This document shows, piece by piece, positions 1 through 9,158 of a stretch of 64,000 nucleotides of DNA. Every line of letters begins with the position of its first letter. The stretch's first letter is position 1. The DNA is from Symsagittifera roscoffensis (Eukaryota; Xenacoelomorpha; Acoela; Convolutidae), in NCBI RefSeq assembly GCF_963678635.1, contig NC_087062.1:11886670-11950669 (forward strand), given 5' to 3'. A program made the translations under genes and the position numbers. The notes beneath the pieces were generated by a model. That model was not told the origin of the DNA, made no database searches, and worked only from the letters and a program-made list of their open reading frames with translations.

Positions 1-1117
1 AACAAGGCTCAATCAAATTGATTTATTTTTTTGAAGAGAAAAGTTACTAGCCATCAATTACAACAATTAGAGAGCAAAATTGAGCATCAACAGAAATGTT
101 ACGGATTTGAAAAAACCAAATCTGATCACGACATGGTTTCTCTCCAGTCAATGTTTCAGTGATTTGCGCTTTAGCTGAGTCTTTCTACATTTTCTGAATT
201 TTTATCTCTATCGTTTTGGGATCTTGATCACTGCCTAAACAACTCATGATTTAAACAGATTCTTCCACGGAAAAAGGCTTGAATAACGCATGATTTAAAC
301 AGACTCTTTAAAGAAAAAATAACGGCATCAAGTAACTCACTATTGGAACTTAGCTCTTCACTCGAAGTAGACTAAAACCTCATGCTCAAATCCGTCTTTT
401 TTTCCTGATCATTTCTTACAGATTGACCTCTCGTTCTCAAGGCACAGTCACCCGCCATTATTTTGTCATTTTTCTTGAATCCAACGTCAATGTCGGTAAC
501 CCACGGTCCTTAACCAGAGCGAGAGTTAAATAAGCCGGTATTTCCTTCTCACATTCCCTTCAGGAATACATCAGATGATGCGTAGTCTGATGATGATAGC
601 TGTTCAACATCCAATTTCTGTCAGCGATTAGCTCAATCGCAACAGACTTGGAAAACTTCGCATCATTATCCAAAATTTTGTCAGGCATTTGGGTTTCACC
701 CACTCCTATAAACTCAATTGCTTGTCATAATAGTTTTTCAATTCTACTCAAAGAATGGATTAAAATTTTGGTGATACGGTTGAGGTCAACAACCAAATCT
801 CGATTCAGTTAACTCAAATACTTTTCAACCCACTTTTAACATCGATTATTGGGCTAAGCAAAAAAACCTGTATGAAAACGTTTCTTATTAAAAAAAGGGG
901 GCACACCGGGGCGTCTGTGATCAAAAAGTAAGATCGTTTGACTTCACAGTTTAACAGATCTGTAGCTTTTTTTTGTTCTTCTTGGTTCATTATTTGGTTG
1001 AGTGGTATTTTAGGCCGTTTCGGAATTGATGCAATGTGTCCATTTGGGTTTTTTGTACTCACAGCTCTCAAAGTTTTTTGCTTCTATAATTTCCGTCATG
1101 CCTTCGATAATCGAAAT
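1..1117. other. No gene recognised
   Basis: AT-rich sequence without an open frame that reads like a known protein on either strand. Short open stretches (for example 814-1071 on the minus strand) have no motif and look like chance ORFs. It could be an intron or the flank of the partial hydrolase gene to the right. Confidence 0.5.
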
Positions 1118-1612
1118 GATAGAACTTTCTCTCCTATTTTCCCCTAAAAAGAATTAAAAGAAAACAATGTACTATACGAATTTAATAAGATAACACACCT
1201 CAACAACAGAATTTCCAACCAAACTGTCTCTTAAATCTTTCTGGAGATACAACAAAAAAATCGCTATCAATTTTCCTGGTCATCTTCTTTCCTTTGGCGC
1301 AACATTTTTCGAACATATCTTTAAGGTCACTTTCACGTTCTAAAAATAAGATTAAATTTGTAAATGATACAATTTTCTGTTCTCTTTTCCCCTACAGAGA
1401 ATAAAAAGAAACATATAGAAAACGAAATTAAAAAAACAACATACCTCTACAATCAGAACTTCCAACCAAACTGTCTCCATTAAATCTTTCTGGAGATACA
1501 AAATAATATCGCTATCTATTTTCCTTATCTTCTTCTTTCCTTTGGAGCGACATTTTTCGAACATGTCTTGAATGTCACTCTCACGTTCAGAAAAAAAAAC
1601 TCAATTTGTGAT
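1118..1612. repeat. Tandem duplication, about 245-bp unit, two diverged copies
   Basis: Copy 1 (about 1118-1362) and copy 2 (about 1364-1612) align along their length, sharing the block AACCAAACTGTCTC and, further on, TCTTTCTGGAGATACAA. Read on the minus strand, copy 2 gives a short open stretch rich in basic residues (1352-1564) followed by a GTATGT that could be a splice donor. Copy 1 has small indels and a stop in the matching frame. It may be a duplicated exon of an unknown gene or simply a duplicated non-coding block. Confidence 0.6.
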
Positions 1613-2164
1613 AAATATTCTCGTTAGATCCATCAAAACAAAAAGATACGACACACATTCATTTCTCTCGGCTGGTTTTTCTGAGCTCTGAGGTACAGAT
1701 GCGTGGACCGACTTGAGCTTTGTCTCGTTTTTCAGTCCCAAGAGTTTAGGAAGCACGGAATTTTCCGGATCCACATTCATAGCAAAAAAATTTGACCATT
1801 GATGAATTGACAGAGCAGATCTCAAGCTTGCATGACTTCATGGAAGCATTTACTTAACCTTTCAGAATAGCCAACTCATTCGATTGCTGAAGCTTGCAGA
1901 TTAACTTCTCCAATCTTTTTTCTGCAGATCGGACGACACAACTTCTGCGATTTTGCTTTTCAAGTTCTCTTCATAACATCTAATTGCATTGGAAGTAACA
2001 GATTCCGCAGCTGCAAATTTTTCAATAATTGTATGCTTGAACCACATGATATCTCAAGCATTATAAAATAGAGAAAAAAGTTATTTAAAGAAAAGATCTA
2101 AGAAAGTGATTTAAAAAATTGATACGAAAACATAGTATAAGAAAGTGGCATAAAAAATGATATA
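1613..2164. other. Unassigned sequence with a weak open frame on the minus strand
   Basis: The minus strand is open from 1825 to 1601 (about 74 codons) with protein-like composition, but there is no recognisable domain, and no convincing splice or start context was found. It might be an exon of the same unknown gene as the duplication at 1118-1612. Nothing else is seen here. Confidence 0.3.
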
Positions 2165-3310
2165 AAAAAAGTAATATATCAAAATGATATAAAAAAAGGC
2201 ATTAAAAAGTGACTTAAAAAAAGTGATATAAAAAAAAGATATAAAAAGTGATAAAGATAGAAAAAACGAAAGATAGAAAAACAGAAAAATAGATAAAAAG
2301 AAAGGTCGAAAAAAAGATAGAAAAAAAGAAAGATAGAAAAAAGAAAGATAGAAAAAAAAGAAAGATAGAGAAAAAAGAAAGATAAAAAAAAGAACAATAG
2401 AAAAAAAAGAAAGATAGAGAAAAAAGAAAGATAGAGAAAAAAGAAAAATAGAGAAAAAAGAAAGAGAAAAAAAAGTAAGATAAAAAAATAGAAAAAAAGA
2501 TAGAAAAAAAGAAAGATAGAAAAAAAGAAAGATAGAAAGATAGAAAAAAGAAAGATAGAAAAAAAAGAAAGATAGAGAAAAAAGAAAGATAAAAAAAAGA
2601 ACAATAGAAAAAAAAGAAAGATAGAGAAAAAAGAAAGATAGAGAAAAAAGAGAAATAGAGAAAAAAGAAAGAGAAAAAAAAGTAAGATAAAAAAATAGAA
2701 AAAAAGATAGAAAAAAAAGAAAGATAGAAAAAAAGAAAGATAGAAAATAAAGTAAGATAGAAAAAAAAGAAAAATAGAAAAAAAGAAAGATAGAAAAAAA
2801 TATAGAAAAAAAGAAAGACAGAAAAAAAAATAGAAAAAAAAGAAAGATAAAAAAAAAGAAAGATAGAAAAAAAAGAGAGATAGAGAAGAAAGAAAGATCG
2901 AGAAAAAAGAAAAATAGAAAAAAAGATACAAAAAAAGATAAAAAGGAAAGATAGAAAAAGAAAGATAGAAAAAGAGAGATAGAAAAAGAAAGATAGAAAA
3001 AGAAAGATAGAAAAAGAAAGATAGAAAAAGAAAGATAGAAAAAGAAAGATAGAAAAAGAAAGATAGAAAAAGAAAGATGAAAAAAAAAGATAAAAAAAGA
3101 AAGATAGAAAAAGAAAGATAGAAAAAGAAAGATAGAAAAAGAAAGATAGAAAAAAAAGATAGAAAAAGAAAGATAGAAAAAGAAAGATAGAAAAGGAAAG
3201 ATAGAAAAAGAAAGATAGAAAAAGAAAGATAGAAAAAAAAGATAGAAAAAGAAAGTTGGAAAAAAGGATAGAAAAAGAAGGATAGAAAAAGAAAGATAGA
3301 AAAAAAAGAG
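2165..3310. repeat. Polypurine satellite built on a GAAAGATAGAAAAA-type 14-bp unit
   Basis: About 1.15 kb of nearly pure A/G on the plus strand with regular T. From 2940 to 3300 the spacing between successive GATAG words is mostly 14 bp. From 2390 to 2700 there is a higher-order period of about 205 bp: the block with AAGAACAATAG followed by AGTAAGATAAAAAAATAG occurs twice. All three long minus-strand open frames here read as phenylalanine/serine/leucine/tyrosine strings. They are artefacts of the repeat, because any frame of a T/C-rich repeat without stops stays open. Confidence 0.93.
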
Positions 3311-4184
3311 AATAAAAGAGCGAAAAGCGAAGGATTGGAGACAACTGTTTGACAGTAGTACTATTTTAAAATGAATCGTTGAAACCAAATTGAAAGTTAC
3401 AAAATTAGGAGACGGGTAGATAGATATAACTAAATTCATTAAAAAAACAGGTATACAGACAGACAGACGGATTTTATTTGGCCTTGAAAAAAACTAATGA
3501 AAAATTCATGAACTTGTGAAAAACTCATTAAAAGATTTTCTTAAGCATTGCAATATATGATATAGCTTAAACATGAAAAACTTCTTTCGTTAAACATGCA
3601 AAATTGTTACACTTAAACATGGGAGATAGCTGTCACTCGCATTTAAATATAGTATAGATGTAGATAGATTTAAAAATACATAGCGATAAAGCTCTTCAAT
3701 TTTCAAGAATTTTTTTTTAAATGACACTTTTTTGCGAAATTGACCTATTTTGAGAAAATTTGGTGAAACGCAATTTTTTTTATTCCGCCGGGAAACCTAA
3801 TAACTCAATTCCACTTTTAAAACTAAAAGTCGTTCACATGTTTTCGCGCAATTTCTTTTTTTAATCGGGATGTGTTATTTGCCTTCCTTTTAGCAAATGA
3901 ATAAGAAGTTAACTCAAGCAAACGAATGGGAATTTGACGCAAAAATAATTGAAAAATCAATCTTAATCGTAAAAAATATTAGCCCGAAATAGTTAAGAAC
4001 AAGTTTCCTGAGCTAAAAAAAAACTGCAGGACCTCAATACCAGAGTGACTGAATCCTCTTCATCGAACTTAATTATCCGAACACAATAAGTTTGAGCATT
4101 CATTGTTGGTTGAAAATATTCAAACCTAAGATTCACAAAAAAAAACATTAAAAAAAGAAACTTGAAGTAAAATTAACTTTTCAG
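3311..4184. other. Non-coding, upstream of the partial hydrolase gene
   Basis: Probably an intron of the hydrolase gene, since the next exon begins directly after a TTTTCAG acceptor at 4184. It contains a diverged copy of a dispersed repeat at about 3705-3900. I searched it for the HGGG and GDSAGG exons that should precede the exon at 4185 and found neither. Confidence 0.55.
3705..3900. repeat. Dispersed repeat family R1, copy 1
   Basis: Shares an ordered set of words with copies near 51912, 54003, 60186 and 63345: a block like TGACACTTTTGTGATAAATT, then a block like ACCCAATTTGAGAAA, then TTCACGTTTTTCGCGACC, then TGTTTGCCTTCCTTTTA. This is one of the more diverged copies. No coding capacity and no terminal repeats are visible, so its class is unknown. 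Confidence 0.5.
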
Positions 4185-5064
4185 AAAGACAAATATCCTA
4201 TCAAGGCAGTGCATGCTGTGTATCCAGTGTACTACATGCTGTATGATTTTCCAGCTATGAAGGAATTCTCCACAGACCCTGCAGGTTTGCAATCAACACT
4301 TTCAGATTAAAATTTCATCTTTGTTTCGATAATTGTATTATCGATATTTACGTCGAGACCGCATGAACAAAAGTGTTACTAATTCTAATATCAATAAAAT
4401 CATCAAAGGATTACGAAACTCAATTCGACTGATATTTATTGAGAGCACTAAATATTTAATCAGCACCCTAAAAAATCCTAGTTCAAAAAAGGAAAGTTAA
4501 AAACTTTTTTCAGGAATTCTGAACCTGGAAGACATAGCCCGATTATTTAACCTGTTTCTACTGGGCAATGGAGACTGTACTGAAACTAAACTAAGGAGCC
4601 AACACGTCAGTAAACGTGTTTGGAGCGAGTTCAAAGGACGAGTTGAAACACTTGCTATTTGGAACACTTATCCGCTTTCGAAAATGAACATCGAAAAAAT
4701 TGATCCGACAACCAACGCAAAAAATCACGACGCTGATTGTCAAACAAAATTGGAAAATCAAATGTTGGATTCGAAAAATAACATCATATTTGCAGCTGCA
4801 AACGAGTTGAAAAGATTGAATGATACCCGGTTCAATGTGTACAGCTGTGAAATTGACCTTCTTCGAGATGACTCATTTTTCATGGCGGCCATTTTGGGGT
4901 CACTCGGGGTCGACTACCACCACTCGCATATTGAGAATTGCTACCACGGCGCATTTAATGACAATACTAAAGGAGGCATTTCTCTGATGGATGATGTCAT
5001 CAGACAAATGAAAAAATATGACTTAAATTTGACGATTAAGCGGAATAAAAAAACTGGAAACTAA
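4185..5064 (+). CDS. Arylacetamide deacetylase/NCEH1-like hydrolase, paralog 1, 3' exons only
   Basis: Two exons are supported: 4185-4284 (after TTTTCAG, donor GTTTGC) and 4514-5064 (after TTTTTTCAG, stop TAA at 5062-5064). The junction is phase 1, the same as in the complete paralog at 27295-34666, where the equivalent exon is also exactly 100 bp. The fragment is the C-terminal half of an alpha/beta-hydrolase of the hormone-sensitive lipase/AADAC group. It holds the catalytic aspartate in DLLRDDSFF and the catalytic histidine in NCYHGAF. The oxyanion HGGG exon and the GDSAGG nucleophile exon are not in the window. They may lie left of position 1 beyond the satellite, or the copy may be 5'-truncated. 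AATAAA words at about 5127 and 5165 could end the transcript. The family hydrolyses esters at the ER membrane; the substrate here is unknown. Confidence 0.8.
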
Positions 5065-6024
5065 TTGTCAGTAAGCAAAAATTTGAATATTTATAGATTA
5101 CTAAACTACCAAAAAAACAGGATAGGAATAAAAATGAAAAGTGATAGTTTTTTAGGGTTTATAAAATAAATGAATACTCTTTACTTAATCATTGACTGAA
5201 ATTAATAATCATTGACTGAAATTTTGCCTGACTTCGAAAACCTAGCTGAGCTGAAAATTGCCAAGCAACAGTAGCTGGTTTATGCATAATGCGGAGGCAG
5301 ACGCTCCCATCCTCACGAATTCGACCCAAACGCTGAACAAAAACCCCTTTCGTGGGGGACGTTTCGGTCTGACAAAATTTCGAAGAACGTTTTTTGAGCC
5401 GAGATCGAATAAAAAGTTGGCTTGAATGAAAACAACCAACGAGCCCTCGAAATGAAAAAATTTTAGCCCTCGAAATTTAAAAAATTTCAAGTCGCGGAGC
5501 AGGAGTCGATCTAAATAATTTTGCCTATTTTAAAAGCACAGAAATGGACTTTACGGAAGACTCAGGAAAAGTAATTCTTACACCCTGCGCCATAGCATAG
5601 CGGTATGGAAGCAAGGACTCCAAACGCTGAACGCATTTTTCACGAGTGGAGCCAAGAAATAGCCGCCATCAACTAGATTATTACGCCCCGAGACTACCAA
5701 CCCAAGACCAACTGCTAACACGCCGATACCTGGACCTTCGCGGTTCGTAGAGCCTTCGGTGGCATTAGCCAATATTGAAAACAAAAATATTTGATCGGCT
5801 CGTTTTCAACCTCCGCTCTCTGTGCAAGCTGTTTAATCTTCAACAGACAAAGACAACAAAAAGAGTTCATTGTTGGATTCTGGGATATTTGAGGTTCCAT
5901 ATTTGAGGTTTCATCATTGGATTCTGGGGAAAACATATATGAGCCCACAACACAGCCTTTATGCGTTGCTGGCCAAAAAAAACTTTTAAAAAATCATATC
6001 ATCACTTCTTAGAGCGTCCGAAAT
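5065..6024. other. Intergenic, 3' flank of hydrolase paralog 1
   Basis: AATAAA-containing 3' flank, then sequence with several short chance ORFs on the minus strand (for example 5242-5490 and 5578-5948). None carries a motif I recognise. The right-hand end runs into the MULE transposase relic. Confidence 0.5.
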
Positions 6025-6310
6025 ACTAGCCCCGGGAGCCAACACGAACTTATTTTGCATGACTTTGAGCAAGCCGCTATCCAAGTTTTTCGAGAAAACT
6101 TCCCAGAGTCAAAGTATTCTGGATGTTTCTTTCATCTATCTCAAATCTACATGCGAAAACTTTTAGAACTCAGGCTGAAAAAGGAGATCGCAGAAAATTA
6201 CGAATATGAAGTGGCACTCAAACTTTCACCCGCCAATTTGAGTCGGATTTCTTTCTTGTGTAACAACAACATAAAAAGGCATCTTATTATTGGATTCTGA
6301 AGCAAAATGA
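6025..6310 (+). pseudogene. MULE-type transposase fragment, copy A
   Basis: A short open stretch encodes the block around the second catalytic aspartate of Mutator-like element transposases: HDFEQAA, then a phenylalanine-proline turn, then GCFFHLSQ with the conserved cysteine and histidine. It stops at 6298-6300 after about 80 residues. The full transposase needs several hundred more residues on both sides and neither is present in frame, so this is a relic. Two other relics of the group lie in the window: the interrupted copy around 6950/26060 and the minus-strand copy at 40859-41940. Confidence 0.75.
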
Positions 6311-6949
6311 ACAATTTTTTTAAATTCGCATTTCCAGAATTTTTGAGGACCAGTTATCGACTTACTATTAATTTATAGGAATTTGAATGAGGACGGAAGC
6401 AAATGCCACTTGTAATTGGGATTTATAACGCTGATAACTTAAGGTTCTATAAAAACTAGAAACCTTTCAAGTATGTTGATTTTACTGTTGATCAATTGAT
6501 CATCTAAGTTTTATTTCAAAAATTATACCAGAAGCCTTGTATCAAACAGTGATTTTATGTTCCAATCGAGTTTATGGATCACTGTAATTTCCGCCAGCTA
6601 CCAAGAGAATCATCACACGCATGACATGCGCTGCTGAGGGATTAATTTTTGGAATCAATCCTCTCATTTTTTACAGTGGAATCAATTTTAAATTCTATGC
6701 AAAAAGCGAAAACAAAAATAGTAAAAAACAGTAATGTAACACTCCCAATGCATTTGTCAGAGTAGAGAATCTTCTTATAACTTGAAATTTGAGAACTATA
6801 AAAGCCTTGAATTAATAAATCTTTTGTTTCATTATCTATTTCTTGTTTACTTTTTCAGCTGAAATTATTCTAGTCTATTCTTACTTTCAAGGAGCTTTAA
6901 TACTCAAGCATAAAATACGTTGCCCTATCTACAATTACCACCATTTCGA
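6311..6949. other. Non-coding between two MULE relics
   Basis: AT-rich, with no ORF or motif recognised. It may be decayed transposon body, since it lies between two transposase fragments of the same orientation. Confidence 0.4.
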
Positions 6950-7022
6950 TAATTCTCCTCCGATTTTGAGCAGGCCGCTAACCACGTTTTTTAAAAAAAA
7001 AACTCCCAGGGAAAGTCCGGGT
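6950..7022 (+). pseudogene. MULE transposase relic, copy B, left part (split by the LTR element)
   Basis: From about 6961 the sequence again encodes the DFEQAA block seen at 6061, then decays through a poly-A run. It is cut at 7022 by the 5' LTR. The continuation (cysteine-phenylalanine-x-histidine-leucine block) lies at 25889 onward, after the 3' LTR. Confidence 0.65.
7019..7022. repeat. Target-site duplication GGGT, left copy
   Basis: GGGT directly precedes the TG of the 5' LTR, and GGGT directly follows the CA of the 3' LTR (25889-25892). A 4-bp duplication is within the usual range for Ty3/gypsy integrases. Confidence 0.8.
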
Positions 7023-7432
7023 TGGAACCTGATCTAAACTACATTTTATGATTGGATAAATTAGATATTTTACCAATGTAAAGTATTTAATATTAACCAA
7101 TCATGATCCATCTAACTAACAACCCACTTATTTGTAAGTGCTGAAGTTACTTGTAATTTCAGCACCAGAGAGATTTGAATTTAACTTAGAAATTAGTTGG
7201 ACTCTCCCGAGCACTTCAGCAGCCGCAATAAACCAGTATACCCTAGATCTATTGAGCCTAGCAGAGACTAGTTAAACAACCTGAGACTAGATAGTATAAG
7301 AGTAAGATTAGGATCGGTATTAGACTAAGAAGTTGCACGAATCTATCCGGCCGAAAATAAGATAGCGTGACGAGCAGACGGTGTACCCTATCCGAAATTA
7401 CTCTATGAGTTATACACTCCAGTTCTAACTCA
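7023..7432 (+). repeat. 5' LTR
   Basis: 410 bp, TG...CA ends, matching 25479-25888 throughout by eye. It contains an AATAAA at 7227-7232 that could be the polyadenylation signal, and a hairpin at about 7138-7165 (GTGCTGAA paired with TTCAGCAC). No TATA box was assigned with confidence. Confidence 0.95.
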
Positions 7433-7434
7433 TC

Positions 7435-7452
7435 TGGTGCGACCATAAGTCT
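7435..7452 (+). promoter_or_regulatory. Candidate primer-binding site
   Basis: Two bases after the LTR the sequence reads TGGTGCGACC, beginning with the TGG expected opposite a tRNA CCA end. I could not match it to a particular tRNA. Position and the TGG start are the only support. Confidence 0.45.
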
Positions 7453-7519
7453 CGAACAAGACCTTAATAGCTTAGAATTAACCAAAATAGATTAGAAATT
7501 AGACAAAAACATTTACAAA

Positions 7520-7753
7520 ATGTTATACGACAATAATTTAATCGAAATGTCTCTACGACTCAATAGATCAGAGCCAATATTCCGAACCATAACAGAACTA
7601 CCCGGAATTGGAAGAAGACCTCGAACCAGAGACGACATACGACAAAGTAGAAACTTGCCATATAGCTATATGATAGTTAGGCAAAAACCAGAACAAACTT
7701 TTATATTTAGAATACTACTGGCAATGAATTTAGATTTTCATTTGCAAACATAA
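7520..7753 (+). CDS. Small leader ORF, 77 codons, function unknown
   Basis: First ATG-initiated frame after the candidate primer-binding site. The product is arginine-rich (a stretch with RRPRTR near residue 33) and has no recognised domain. It may be a chance leader ORF, or it may supply a start codon to spliced messages from the element. The 900 bp after it are non-coding. Confidence 0.35.
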   Translation: MLYDNNLIEMSLRLNRSEPIFRTITELPGIGRRPRTRDDIRQSRNLPYSYMIVRQKPEQTFIFRILLAMNLDFHLQT

Positions 7754-8084
7754 AACCTTGAAGTTAATCTTCAAAATCATTTCAGGCGCTAAACAAAATT
7801 ATTAATATACAATAACGATTGATAAAAAGATCTAAGATCGTTTTCCTAAAACTCTGCAGTAATATACAAAACATGTTTGAAAAATATTTATTGAAAAATA
7901 AAAAATAAAAATTAGTAGCATGACAATAAATGGTTAGTAATCATAAATCATCCTGTTGTTCCAGCTCCATCACCTAAAACATAACAGCAATCATAAACCC
8001 ACTAATATCATCAAAACACTAAATCTTTCCTTTACACACATTTAAAATTTTATTAAAACTTAAATTCACTTAATTTTAAAACCA

Positions 8085-8169
8085 GATCATCAAGGCTTAT
8101 CCTTGGATCTTAAATCATTTTCTACTTAATTAAATTTCAAATTTGATCATCAAGGCTTATCTTTGGATC
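8085..8169 (+). repeat. Direct repeat in the element leader, 60-bp spacing
   Basis: GATCATCAAGGCTTATC followed by a TTGGATC occurs at 8085-8109 and 8145-8169 with one mismatch. Each copy is preceded by a similar CACTTAATT/ACTTAATT stretch. Its position between primer-binding site and gag would suit an RNA signal such as packaging or dimerisation, but that is inference. Confidence 0.55.
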
Positions 8170-8383
8170 AAACAGAACAACTTTGTTCTCCCCCACCCAC
8201 TTAATTAGTGTCTAACGACCTCAAACGTCGATTCACTACCCAACCCTTTCTAAAGACCTAAGACTAATAGAAATTTTTAAACAAAACTAATCATTCAAAT
8301 TAGGATAAACAGTGAAGAACTTCGGTTATTCATCCTTCACTTGACCCCCCCCCCCTCTTAACAGACCCAGGATAAATCTTAGA

Positions 8384-8510
8384 CTTAGTAAGTTTAAAAT
8401 AGTATCTAACGAACTACTCGCGTTCTAATTATACCTGAACCTTGTGGATCGATTTACTATTCTCCAACCCTTGAACACAATCACTACCCCTAAGTAAGAT
8501 TAAGTAAGTT
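8384..8510 (+). promoter_or_regulatory. Cluster of consensus splice donors in the leader
   Basis: TTAGTAAGT at about 8386, TAAGTAAGA at about 8493 and TAAGTAAGT at about 8503 each match GTAAG[A/T]. They lie upstream of gag, where retroviruses place the major donor that makes env and accessory messages. Plausible partners downstream are the TTTTCAG ending at 18145 and the CTCAG ending at 19430. Usage is not shown by sequence. Confidence 0.4.
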
Positions 8511-8690
8511 AACACCTTAACTTATACTAGCCACGAGAAAGTAAAAAATCATTCTTCGGAATCGATATACTTTTCTCTCCAACCCTGAACAAATAGACCC
8601 AGGTTAAGCTAACCAAAAAATCGTAAGAACTAACAGTTTAGGAAAATAGAAATCATTTAACAACCTTTTGCATCCGTCATCCTAAACCTT

Positions 8691-9158
8691 ATGTCATTTA
8701 AAAACCTAGGAAATAAACAAACAATCGTTTTACACAATTGTGAAATAGATAACAAAAAATACGACCTTGTAATCACACCTCATACACAAACAGTTGGATA
8801 CATTCGAACAAAACGACAAACACTAAAAAGAAAAATAATAACGAAACAAAGACAAATAACACGAAAAAGATTTTCAAAAAATCGAAACGCATTTTCAGAA
8901 TCAGAAACCAACAGTTTAGACGAACTTTACAAACTAAAAGAATCAATAGATAAAAATTGCCCACTTCACGATCAATTATATTTTTCTGACTCAGAAACAA
9001 CTTCAAATTCATCAAAAAGAGGAAAAAGAAGAATAAAAAAGCAGTATAAACACAAACCAGTACATTTATACAATTGGAATCAACCAATTCGACACATTAA
9101 TAATTACATCTTAACAGTCATCGAACGAAAAAATGAGCTCAACGCACACCCCAGGTGA
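8691..9158 (+). CDS. Basic pre-gag ORF, 155 codons, function unknown
   Basis: Starts with ATG at 8691 and overlaps the gag start by 26 nt in another frame. It has an arginine/lysine-rich segment in the first half (about residues 42-66), two acidic serine clusters of the SESE and SDSE type that resemble casein-kinase-2 sites, and a basic KRGKRRIKK patch near residue 107 that looks like a nuclear localisation signal. The composition is reminiscent of small nuclear/RNA-binding regulators of complex retroviruses, but no homology is claimed. No cysteine motif or membrane segment. The third option is that it is the 5' part of gag in a shifted frame. Confidence 0.55.
   Translation: MSFKNLGNKQTIVLHNCEIDNKKYDLVITPHTQTVGYIRTKRQTLKRKIITKQRQITRKRFSKNRNAFSESETNSLDELYKLKESIDKNCPLHDQLYFSDSETTSNSSKRGKRRIKKQYKHKPVHLYNWNQPIRHINNYILTVIERKNELNAHPR

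Noticed and set aside
2111..3439. Three long minus-strand ORFs (up to 442 codons) that look like membrane proteins
   Set aside because: They read only the polypurine satellite; phenylalanine/serine/leucine strings in all frames follow from a T/C repeat without stop codons.
5578..5948. Minus-strand ORFs with some glycine/valine-rich protein-like sequence
   Set aside because: No motif, no splice or start context, and two overlapping frames are equally open.
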